A DNA stretch of 64,000 bases from Albugo candida (Eukaryota > Oomycota > Peronosporomycetes > Albuginales > Albuginaceae). The translations under genes and the position numbers were made by a program. The notes beneath the pieces are model-generated. The model worked only from the letters and a program-made list of their open reading frames with translations. It was not told the DNA's origin and made no database searches. Where the stretch lies: contig CAJNAR010000153.1 in assembly GCA_905220665.1 (NCBI GenBank), positions 124,001-188,000 of the forward strand. The letters are read 5' to 3'. This document shows, one piece after another, positions 32,501 to 43,599 of this stretch (the first letter of the stretch is position 1; the number at the start of each line of letters is the position of its first letter).

Positions 32501-35064
32501 ATGGAGATCGACGCCAATCTGATAGACTCCACAGAAGCATCAAGCAGGGCACGGAATGGAGGAGAATCTGACTGCAACTCTGTACGTGTCAAGGAGCGTA
32601 TATCTTCCACCCCACTACTGCCAAACTGTATTCACTGGTCCCAAGACGGACGTGTGGCTGTCGTCACTGACACCAACATAATGATCACCACATTCTGTAA
32701 TCGCGAGATGGAATTCTATATGCAGAATCCACCCATTCTCTCCAAATCCTTTATTTTCTTCCCAGCAGACATCAAAAATGAGCATATTCCCGTCGATATG
32801 ACCGCACATAAGCAGGTACGATGCAAGTCTGCTTCTCTGCCGCCGTTAATGCAACTAATTGTCCATCAAAGGAGAATCTCGGATCCGGTTGCACGTCGTA
32901 CTTCCTCCTGCGCAAAGACCGCCCCCAAAATCCAAAAGATATATCGCTTTCCAAAAACGAATGCAACACATTTGTCGGAATGGAGTGGGGACCTCGAGGC
33001 TCCGGTCCGAATGCGTCCTGTGCGATTGTAGCACTATCAGCTGGATCAAGGATAAGCCTTCACTTTGCATCGAGTTATCAGATGAATTGGACCGAAAGTG
33101 AGGTTTTCTCCGAGCATTTGTATGCATTTTTGGAAGAACATCAGTTCGGCGTCAAGAATTTTGCGCGTGAGCCTGCAGTTGCAAAGGACGTTTCGATTGA
33201 CGACCCAGTTGTACCAGATCGCACGAAACGGGCACGAAACCGAAATGTAGAGGCGAAAACAGTGGACGAATTGGTGAATAAGTGTGCGCTACTGGCGACG
33301 TTATCGATTGCCTGGTCGAAGCCTCTATACAAGACGCAAATAAAGCGGGAATCATCATCCTTGATCGTATTTGCTGGAAAGAAATTGGTCACTATATGGG
33401 AGTACACGCTGCAAACAGGAGATCAATCCAATTTGAATTCAGCGAGCAGACACCTATCATCACTTCCTATCGGATGGCTACTTTCCGAAAATTTTGGCTG
33501 GATAACTGCGAGCACCTGGCAGCAATCCCATATCAATGCAAAGTCGACCACGACAGATAAAATGCTGCTTGCATTGGGCACGTGCGAGGGTTCAATACTG
33601 CTGATAAGTGTCCATTTGATGCGAGGCTCTTCCATGAATCAGCTCGTGGTAGACCGTGTTGTCACTTCCCCGGGATCTCAGCCTGTGAGCTGTCTGCATC
33701 TCGGGTCACGAGCCTCGTCGAAATTCACTGGAGATAGTAAGTTGGTCGTAGGAGCAGGAATGGATATCTCAGTATGGAGCACGAAAGATGAGTCTGTAGC
33801 GACATGGAAAGCTCATGATGCAAATATCACTGGAATAGGAGTCAGCTATTTTGGAGATGTAATCATGTCTGTGTCCATCGACGGCTGTGTCAAATCCTGG
33901 GTCAGAGTCGACACAGAGTTTATTTGCAAGCGAGTCATCGTTGAGAGCAAACCGTACCCTTTGTATGGGCTTGCAGTGTCACCGCTATCGGTTCAGATTG
34001 CATTACTGCATGTGATGCCTCCGGCTGCTCGTCCGAACCGAAAGTCTCAGGCCGATATGTCGTATTCACGAGTATCGTGTGCCTTTGAGATTATGCGATC
34101 TCCTTTGGTGGATAGTGCTTCATCTTTGTCGGATATGATATACCGAATCCTCGAACACAGCCAGGAAGCAGCTTCATTCACTGATGTTCTCTGGTTATGT
34201 CACCAAGATACCACTTCTTCGACTCCCGATGAGAACGCTTTAGAGCTATCGCTTCCAACACTTCTTCACAATGTCAAGGGAGTGGATCTTTCAAATTTCA
34301 TCAGCAAACGACTCAAAAAGCCTCTGTATGTATTGATATGCGAGAAGCTCGAGACTCAGTATTCCATCAGAGATCAACACAACCCCACAATACAGACCGC
34401 ACTGGCTCCAATTCTATTGTTACAAGCATCCTATCTACTCCGCGCGTCTGCAAAAGCATCAAAAGAGGATCTCGATGTCCAAGAACAAGCGCGTCAAAAG
34501 CTTCTCCGGTCGCTATATATCTTCTGGGCGGAGCAGTGTCTGAACGTTTTGCACTTGAATAAGGACGATGAGCTCTCAATCTCAGCTACGGAGATTACGA
34601 GTGCATTATCAATGGCAGATTTTCTCAGTATACAACCATCTCTCACGCAAAAAAGTATTGATTTGGTAACGAGCACATACGAGCGCTTTGGATCGCAGGA
34701 AGATATCTCCCGATGGGAAAAAAGTGTGGAATCAGCGAATAATGCGACTTTGAGCGATGAGCCAAAGCAACTTTGCGTCACATTACCCATCCGTGAGCGC
34801 TGCGTTATATGTCAGAAGGGTATCATCCCCACAGAATTTGACTTGAAATGTGAGTCTGAGCACACACAACAAAGATGCTTTCTTTCCTTCCGCGCCATCA
34901 GCTCTGTTGACGTGTGGAAATGTATGGGATGTGGAGCGTGTGCGGATAAAGCGACATGCATGGAGTCTGGCAGCCCATTTTATATGTTAGCATCGATAAA
35001 TATTGAGGATATCCGTTGTCGATTATGTGGCAGCTACTGCATTTTATTTCGATATGGAATATGA
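32501..35064 (+). CDS. TFIIIC90/GTF3C4-like transcription factor subunit
   Basis: Two exons, 32501-32815 and 32872-35064 (56 nt intron, phase 0), give 835 residues. The N-terminal half looks like a degenerate WD40 propeller: CIHWSQDGRVAVVTDTNIMI at ~50 fits the TFIIIC_delta start, and GMDISVWSTKDESVATWKAHDANITG and VIMSVSIDGCVKSW are WD-like blades. A helical middle follows. The C-terminal ~85 residues are Cys-rich (RCVICQKGI, CESEHTQQRC, WKCMGCGACAD, IRCRLCGSYC), matching the putative zinc finger of TFIIIC subunits. TFIIIC recruits Pol III to tRNA genes. The similarity is by architecture, so another WD40-zinc protein is possible. It lies 246 bp upstream of RPA1 on the same strand. Confidence 0.68.
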
Positions 35065-35200
35065 TATAGAAAGAATAGAAGCAGAGAAATCTACTGGCAC
35101 GCTTGTCGGTATCCCAAGCGTTGTATTGGTGTGGAAAATAGAGCGTTTATGTCATCGAAAAATGCGATAAGAAGCTCATTGAGTTGCATATTTGTTTTTA

Positions 35201-35257
35201 CCCAATCAAATCCAATCACATAATCGATTGGCTATAAATAAAAGCGGCATGATTGGC
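35201..35257 (+). promoter_or_regulatory. CCAAT/TATA-type promoter of RPA1
   Basis: Two CCAATCA boxes (35202-35208 and 35212-35218) are followed by cgattggctataaataaaag (35225-35244), where an inverted CCAAT touches a strong TATA box, and by another GATTGGC at 35251. The RPA1 ATG lies about 70 bp after the TATA. The layout resembles the eIF3k promoter in this window. Confidence 0.5.
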
Positions 35258-35310
35258 TGCCAACATCGCGAATTCGCGCTGTATGCACTTCCAGCGATAC
35301 GACACAAAGA

Positions 35311-38300
35311 ATGCACTCTGCAACAGACCAGACAATTCTTCGTCATGAGCCAAAGCAAGTTTGCTTTGGCATATACAGTGACCATGAGATACGGCAATTG
35401 AGTGTGAAAGAAATCGTCTCCCAAGTGACTTTTGATGCTCTAAACAATGCAGTAGTTGGAGGTCTTTACGACCCAGCATTAGGTCCAATTGATTACAATA
35501 TGATCTGTCCCACTTGTCACCAGACACAGAAAGAATGTCCCGGCCACATGGGCCACATTGAGCTCCCTGTTCCTGTGTATAATCCTGTGTTGTTCCCAAA
35601 ACTGCTTACGATTCTGAAGCGAAAATGCTTCAATTGTCACAAGCTTCGTTTGGACTGCAGTAAATCACGAGTATACCGCGTCAAGATCATGTTGTACGAC
35701 TGTGGACTCGCTGAGGAAGTCGCTACACTCACTGAGCTTTTGGAACAACGCGATGGAATTGAGGACGAAGCACCTCATCAAGTCATTAAGCGACAACAAG
35801 CGATTTTGGATGAATATGAGCGCTTTGCAGCCACAAAGCGGAATACGCACAGCAAAATGCGATCTCGAGCGGTTCAGGTGGAACGCGAGCGACTTGTAGC
35901 TGAAGTGCTGAAAACCACAAAGCAAAAGTGTGAGAATTGTGGAGCGATCACACCGTCCGTTCGTCAGGATTCCAATGCGAAAATCTTTATCAAAAGCCTC
36001 AGTGCGCGCTCTCGTCGTAATAATCGCCAAAAGAACCTTAAAATCGGTGCAGCTGTGGATCAAATCACTTGTACGTTGCAAAAGGAGGAAAGATATGAAG
36101 ACGGTAGCGAACTCTCTTCTGAAGATTCTTCGCTCGAAATGGACCTCAGCGAGCTTTCCCGTGACAAAAACTCGACTACGGCACATCATACATTTCTTCC
36201 TCCGCTTGAAGTACAATCTCAGCTCCAACTTTTGTGGAAACATGAGGCTGGTTTGATGGAATTGTGTTTTGGAGAGGTTGAAGCTGGCACAAGTAACACT
36301 GAAACTCGTCTGAATGGATGGCAATCCTTCTTTCTACAGGTGGTTCCCGTCACCCCGTCACGTTTTCGGCCGCCGGTCTTTCTAGGAGACGATCAATTCG
36401 AACACGCTCAGAACACGTATCTTTCGAAAATTATACAATTGAGTCAAGCAATCGTCCAGAAAACCAATAAAGTCGGGAAGGTATCGCCTTCAACGGGCTC
36501 CTCTGACATTATGGAAGACACTCCAGACGATATCGATCTGTTCCAAAAGCTCTCATTGTGGACAGAACTTCAGGTGAATGTGAATTCTCTCATCGACAGT
36601 ACAAAGGCTCGACCTGGACAAGATACTCCTCAGGGAATTCGACAACTTATCGAGAAAAAGGAAGGACTATTCCGGAAGAATATGATGGGAAAACGAGTCA
36701 ATTACGCTGCACGATCGGTTATCTCTCCGGATCCTTACATCAGTACGAGTCAAATAGGCGTTCCTCTACGCTTTGCCAAGACGCTAACATATGCTCAGCC
36801 TGTGACGCCTTGGAATATTGAACAATTACGCGAGCTGGTGATGAACGGACCTGACGTGCATCCAGGAGCAAACTTTGTAGAGAATGAAATGGGTCGATTG
36901 ATTGATCTGAGTAAACGAAGTCCGCATCAACGATTCGCAATAAGTAAAACCCTTCTCACCCGATCAGCAAGCGCTCAAGGGAAAAGTCGAAATCGCGTCA
37001 AAAGAGTATGGCGGCACCTTCAGACTGGCGATGTCGTATTGATGAATCGACAGCCTACACTCCACAAACCGAGTGTGATGGCTCACGTTGCCCGTGTGCT
37101 GACCAATCCAGAGATGCAGACCATCCGCATGCATTATGCAAATTGTAATACGTACAATGCGGACTTTGACGGCGACGAAATGAACCTCCATTTTCCACAG
37201 AATGAGTTGGGTCGAAGTGAAGCGTACAACATCGCGGCTAATGATCATCAATACCTGGTTCCTACGGATGGCTCTCCTCTTCGAGGATTGATTCAAGATC
37301 ATGTTGTGTGTGGAATCAAGCTGACACAGCGGGATACGTTCCTCACCAAAGACATGTATAATCAGTTATTATACAACGCCTGGGCATCCATCGAAGGCCT
37401 TAATCTACCAGGAATGGTCATCGACCCGAAGCAAAATATTGAAAATATTCCTCCGGCAATACTGAAACCAAAACAGCTCTGGACAGGCAAACAAGTGATT
37501 ACTTCCATTCTACGAATGCTGACGAAAGGGCTTCCTCCATTACATATGACCAGCAAAGCCAAAGTGAAAGGCGAATTGTATGGGATTTCTAATCAGGAGC
37601 ACATTGTTATTTTTCGGGATGGAGAATTACTGCAAGGTGTGCTCGATAAAAGTCAATTTGGAGCTTCCATGCACGGATTCGTGCATGCGACATACGAGAT
37701 CTACGGTGCTCGAATTGCCGCAGACTTGCTCACAGCATTGGGACGATTATTTACGTGCTACCTCCAGTTTGTTGGGCATACCTGTGCTGTGGAAGATCTG
37801 ACACTTCATGCTCAGGCTGAAAAACGCCGTAGCAAACTGATCAAAAAATCGGAAATTGCTGGAGAAGAAGCCTGTGCTGAATTTGCTGGCTTACACGATC
37901 TATTAAGTGCAAAACGCACAGCCGAACAAGATGATCGAGGCGGGAAGAAGCGACGCATGACCGACTTGGAACGGGCAGAATTACGGTCCCGCATGGAGAC
38001 ATTATTCCACGGACGAGATGCTGATCAGAATCGGAAGGCTCTTGATGCTCATATGATGGGTTGTGTCCATAAATTCAATAGTGAGATCATTAAAACGTGT
38101 CTTCCTGTCGGCCAAACCAAACCGTTCCCAAGCAACAACTTTTCAATGATGGTGCTCACCGGGGCCAAAGGGTCTATGGTGAATCATTCTCAAATCTCCT
38201 GCGGCTTGGGACAACAAGCTCTCGAAGGACGTCGTGTGCCGATTCTGGTCAGTGGACGATCACTTCCTTCATTTGAGCCATTCGATCCAAGTCCTCGTGC

Positions 38301-40707
38301 TGGAGGGTACATTACAGATCGATTTCTCACAGGATTGCGTCCTCAGGAATACTACCATCACTGTATGGCAGGAAGAGAAGGTCTTGTTGATACAGCTGTA
38401 AAGACGTCGAGAAGTGGGTATCTTCAGCGATGCTTGGTGAAGCACTTGGAAGACCTGCAAGTGGCGTACGATCACACTGTGCGTGATAGTGAAGGCAATG
38501 TGATTCAGTTTTTGTATGGGGAAGATGGTGTGGATCCCGTCCAGGGCGCAATGCTGACTGGAAAAGACGAACAATTCACATTTCAGGTGATGAATCATCA
38601 CAGTATCGCTCACAAGTATAAAATTGATGCAACGTACTTTCAACGATGCAAAATGGATATTATGAAGCCTCAGAAACTGAACAAGGAACTCCGATCAGCA
38701 AAACGCATGAATTATCAAGACCCTAAAAGCATACTTCCAGCAAAACTTCGCGTACATTGTCGTCGTTTAAAAAATGGAAAGACCAAGTGGAAGAGCGATA
38801 GTATAGAGCTTGGCTGGGTCGATGCGAAAATACTGCGTATCGCGAGCTCTGCACAAGATGGTCGAGATTGTTTGTATGATATTCAGTATCTTGATACTGG
38901 CCTCAAAGCGTTCAATGTTCCTCGTACGGCCTATTTCAAAGGCAGTAAGACCCATCTTGGAAGTACCAAAGCCATGTCTGGACGTGTCAATATAATCAAT
39001 GTACCACTTCCTGATCCCGTCATGCACGTCCTACCGCTTCATGACCACCTTGGCTTGATTTCAGAGAAGCTACAAGAACAGCTTGTAGAGTATCAAACAA
39101 GAAATCCATCCAGTTGTCTGCAAACCGTAAAGAAGCCCGCAAAGCATTCGATGCAAAATGGTGAGATCGACACGACCAAAATGGTTGGAAAGCACATTAT
39201 CGGTCCAGATGCATTCCAGTTGCTCGTATGGGCCAGCTATCTTCAAAGTCTTTGTGCTCCAGGTGAAAATGTCGGAGTATTAGCAGCTCAGAGTATCGGA
39301 GAGCCATCTACGCAAATGACGCTCAATACCTTCCACTTGGCCGGTCATGGAGCAGCTAATGTGACGTTAGGAATCCCTCGCTTGCGTGAGATTATAATGA
39401 CAGCGAGTGAGAAAATGTCGACTCCAATGATGACAATTCCCGTGCGGCAGGGTGTGGATATTGGTCGATGCCAACAAGTCGAACAGCATTTGAATCAAAT
39501 CTCACTCTCGAGTGTGATCAGCAACGAGGAAGGAGCCATTTCCGTGACGGATCAATCTTGCCAAAGTGAGAATGGCGTTCTGTGGGTGCGAGATTATATT
39601 ATCCGGATACGATTTCACCGCATGAAATATATTCGAAAAGCTTTTGGAATTCGTTCCAGTCAAGTCTACCAAGTTGTTGGACGTAAATTTGTGGCCAAAT
39701 TACTGTCATTGATTGCTCGTGACACCAAACGGAGTGCAAGTAACATTTCGAAATTCGCAGAGGTAGCCGCAGAAGATGCTGTCGAAGATGCAAATCCCCG
39801 TAGAAAACAACGCGACGATGACGACAGCGATGATGACGATAAGGAGCAGGGAACCTTGCGTTTTGGTAAACGTAATGAGATTCGAGGGTATGATGAAGTA
39901 GACGCTGGTGAGGAATCCAACCTCGCGAAAGCCGAGTCTATCGATGCACCGCGGACATTAGAAGCTGATGACGAGCTTTTAGAGAACATCGACGCTGGAA
40001 CGAAGGATGTGGTTGGCAGCACGAAAGAGATATTGAAAGATGCTCTCGAGGTACCAGTAGCTGTCCGTAATCATCCATACTTTATACATTGTGGGCTCGA
40101 TAAAAAACAGCACAGTGTTGAAATTCGTATCTGTCTGCCAACAAATGTGAAGCGTTTGCTTATGGTTCCATTAGTTGAAAAGGCTGCTGATAGCGTGCTT
40201 GTGCATCACTGCCCGGGAATTTCACGGTGTTATCTCATTCATCAGCATATCGGTCAAGAAGAGCGTCCATGCATTCAGACAGAAGGACTCAATTTTCAGC
40301 AAATTTGGGGCTTTGATGATATTTTAGAGGTGAATCAGCTCATGACGAACGATATATATCAAGTTCTCAAAACTTTCGGCGTCGAAGCAGCTCGAGCATC
40401 GATTTCGAAGCAAATCAATGAAGTTTTTGGAGTATATGGTATTAGCGTGGATCCACGTCATTTGAGCTTGTTGGCTGATTACATGACAGCCAAAGGAGGA
40501 TACATGCCTCTGAATCGCACGGGAATGGTGAATAAAGCGTCTTCCTTCCAGCAAATTACATTCGAGACATCAATGAAGTTTCTCACAGATGCAGCTCTTA
40601 GTAGGCTTTCGGATCAATTGGAGTCACCTTCTGGGCGCTTAGTGTTGGGGCTGCCGCCGCATGTGGGCACTGGAAGCTTCTCACTATTGCATCCAATTCC
40701 TGTTTGA
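35311..40707 (+). CDS. DNA-directed RNA polymerase I largest subunit (RPA1/A190)
   Basis: A single 1798-residue exon. The start ATG fits a short N-terminus before the clamp ([17 protein letters not shown]). The clamp zinc site is [18 protein letters not shown] with a second [11 protein letters not shown]. The active-site Mg loop is [10 protein letters not shown] (absolutely conserved Asp triad), preceded by [13 protein letters not shown]. The bridge-helix and funnel region includes [27 protein letters not shown], quoted only as GAKGS...GQQALEGRR here, and [22 protein letters not shown] is its trigger-loop start. An acidic linker (DDDDSDDDD near 1500) in the jaw region distinguishes Pol I from Pol II; there is no heptad CTD. 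It transcribes rRNA in the nucleolus. An unbroken 5.4 kb frame is unusual among the intron-rich neighbours. Confidence 0.96.
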   Translation: [1798 protein letters not shown]

Positions 40708-41175
40708 ATCCACTTAATTCGAATAGATACATAATACATGTCTGCTGTTTCTTGCAATCCTAAAAACGACAGTCCCGCCAGATTGAGGCAGCTCTTCACG
40801 CGCGAAACTCGTTCAAATTTGCAATTACAGCTAATCGAGATATAATGTAGCGTTGCGTACGACGTAATTTACACCGGTTCAACCGCTCCTTCAGCCTATC
40901 CGACTGCCGAGGTTTCCTTATATCTGGTGGTCAATAAGTAGAAATTGTCGGTGTTGAAGGACAGACATCGTATTAGCAAAGCGACTTCATTATAGTATTT
41001 ATTTGCATGAGACAGCTCTATTCGTCCGTTAGTGTGGGGCACAATCGTAAGTATCGCTTGGAGGTCCGTCAACTGTTCATTTTATCACATACTATGAAAT
41101 TGCACGGTTTAACATACACATACAAAGCTAACTCGTTGATACCTGATCAACGAAACAGTAAAAATGATTATAATC
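40708..41175. other. Intergenic, nothing recognised
   Basis: About 470 bp after RPA1 with no coding signal. It leads into an inverted-repeat element. Confidence 0.4.
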
Positions 41176-41558
41176 GGGAGTCTTTATTATTCAGTCACCC
41201 TCTTGATAGTATTCACTCACCCAGTGATCATTGGCTAAAATCCACGTTAGACGGAGATGTACATTCACTCACTGCAAGAATATCCTTTTATAATCTTTAG
41301 AAAGTTGCGTTTATAATTGCAGAATTTTTACGTCCTAAATATAAGCCACTTTGGTAATATACATATTGAAGCAAATTTTATGGTGTATATCCTAAGAGTG
41401 TATAGGATTGATAAGTTGAGTTCAATTTTACACTTTGTTTGTGCCTAGTTGTAGTCGAAAGGGAGTCACCGCGCATGTGGTGTGGCTCAGTGATGAGTAA
41501 TGATTACTGATGAATATTAGCCAATGAATCAGGAAGTGAGTGAATACTAAAGGCTTCC
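41176..41558. mobile_element. MITE-like inverted-repeat element, copy A (383 bp)
   Basis: The left end (gggagtctttattattcagtcaccctcttg...) and the reverse complement of the right end (ggaagcctttagtattcactcac...) are related. Both match the ends of copy B at 51.75-52.34 kb, and the interiors also align (shared acgtcctaaat at 41331, gttgagttc, gtgcc...gtag...gaaa). Relative to copy B it lacks most of a ~200 bp internal block and ~20 bp of the right terminal repeat. No coding capacity. No clear target-site duplication could be read. It is most likely a degenerate non-autonomous DNA transposon. Confidence 0.75.
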
Positions 41559-42229
41559 TAAAATACAGTTACAATTTGATTTAAAGGACTGCAAATTTAA
41601 AACATTGAAACGACCGTCATATAAGCGCTGTATTACTGATATTCTAACCAATCGTAAGATTTCGCATAGTAAGGATTTAAGACGAATTAAAAGGGCAAGT
41701 CGGGCTTCTTGCTTGTGACCGTGCGTTGATACTTGTATCAGAGCGTGAAGTGCCTAGCGTACAAAAGCTAAACAAGTTGAATTGAACTAGGGACCACAGA
41801 TGTTAGGCGAACAGTATCTGCTCAGATAATCGCATTCTGAATCTTGAAGACATGCTCGATTGAGTTTGCGCATTACGCTACTTCCTGCTGAAACGGGCTT
41901 CATGAGAAAATACTCGTTTCATGTGTGGTGCTTGCAATAGAATCACAATCCAGATATTTCTATTAGCACGCACGAAATTCACTGCACGTCGCGATATTTG
42001 ATGATATGTCGGTCGAGATAAAAAACTTCAAGGAAGCCATTCATCGGCCGCGATGCATCTAATGATTCTATTGCGAAAGAATCGGACGATCTTTGCTTGT
42101 GCTTTTTGTCTGCCCAAGACCTCATCTTGGGCATTTTCATGGCTCCACTAAGCTCCTGAAATCATTGCAATTCGACAATCCATAACTTGATTATCAACCT
42201 GATCAGATGCAGACGAACAGAACTAAGTA
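41559..42229. other. Intergenic, nothing recognised
   Basis: About 670 bp between the element and the pseudokinase gene with only short frames and no motif that I recognise. Confidence 0.4.
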
Positions 42230-43532
42230 TTAAGGAGCTGGACGATGTGCCGCGGATGCACGATAGCTGGATCTCCTCAACGTCGAAACCTTTGATTTGT
42301 CAGCGTCCATCACAATGTTCTTCTGCGAGGAATGCTGCAATTGCTTCAATTTTAGACGTCGATCCACACGTTGACGCTCAATTCGCTCTGATTCCTTCTC
42401 ACGATATCGCGTTACATGTGCGTCGTTTCGAGCCTGGTTGGCTCGTATAATCATTCGAATGACACCTTTCATACCCGAATCCAGACGAAAGCCCGCAAAT
42501 AGCGATTCGATGGATGGCAAGTCAGCCAAATGGAACAACGGAAATTCGGACAAACGAGAAAGAGAAGCTTTTGGGTCTCCTTCACATTCTTCGTCCCATA
42601 AGTTCAACTCTGAGGAAGAAGGCTGAGATGATGGTGCTGTGATGGAAACGGGGGTTCTCTTGGAAAGTATCCTTCTTGAGTCTAAGAGAAATATATAGCG
42701 TAAGACATCCGCAATCATCGGGTCCATTGTGTCTAATATGGAGCTATCTGGTCGGGGGGAAGCTAGTTCGAGACCTGTTGCCATTTCATAGATGACGTGT
42801 CCAAACTGTATCAGATCCGGTTCAACGTATGCCTCTAGCGGCGTCATCAGGTCTCGTAGACGGACCGGTCGATCAAGGCCGAATAAAGTGTTGTACAAGT
42901 CTGTTAATCTACTCAACCAAGAGTTAGTCTACATCGCATCGCTCTTTGATTCTCACTTACTTTGCACTCTTATTATCGATCAGTATATTTCCCGAATGCA
43001 AGCTTTCACAAATTATTCCTTTGGACCGTAACGCCATTAATGCTCTCATAATCTCGGTGCTAAATTGGGCAATTTCTTGTACACCTAGCGGTTTATTACG
43101 CTGATGTTGATACTTGATAAGATACTCCCATTCTGGCCGCTGATTTCGATGGATGTAGTCTTTCAAGCTTCCAGCCTCGATCCAAGGTTGCACGATGACC
43201 AATGCGTTCTTCTCTCTCACATACGTGAAATCTACCACAGGAAGTATATTTGGATGCGCTAATGACACAAGAAGTGCTTTCATCTCATAATCCAATTGTG
43301 AGCGTCTGATTCCCTGCAAATTGGTAGAATTTGCTGATACTATTGTCAGGAGCATGTCTTGACTCCTTTCCAGCTCTTGCATCAAATTTGTTAGTTGTAT
43401 GCGAAATCGAAATTTTCCTCGATCTTTTCGACCGATGCACGTCAGCGATTCTTCTTTCCATTGAAACAGAGGATACTGCTGACAATATTTTGCTGCCAGC
43501 AGCACAGCACTTGTTCCAGTGATGGCAGTCAT
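42230..43532 (-). CDS. Slob/PXK-like pseudokinase
   Basis: Two exons (minus), 42961-43532 and 42230-42908, give 416 residues. The kinase-like fold is visible in the N-lobe (SQLDYEMKALLVSLAHPNILPVVDF, where Glu and HPNI fit helix C and the beta4 strand) and the C-lobe (VIVQPWIEAGSLKDYIHR; ALMALRSKGIICESLHSGNILI). The catalytic loop HRDxxxxN reads CESLHSGN, so the catalytic Asp and the His/Arg are lost while Asn remains. DFG is replaced by TDLYN. This is the pattern of PXK and slowpoke-binding-protein-like pseudokinases; no PX domain is present. A basic C-terminal tail (RRLKLKQLQHSSQK) follows. A scaffold role is inferred. The two exons join in phase 2 across a 52 nt intron. Confidence 0.78.
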
Positions 43533-43599
43533 GTTTTCAATTTGATGTTAAACGATTTTATTTGTAAGCGTCGTACCGTTAAAAACTAATAAGTGAAAT

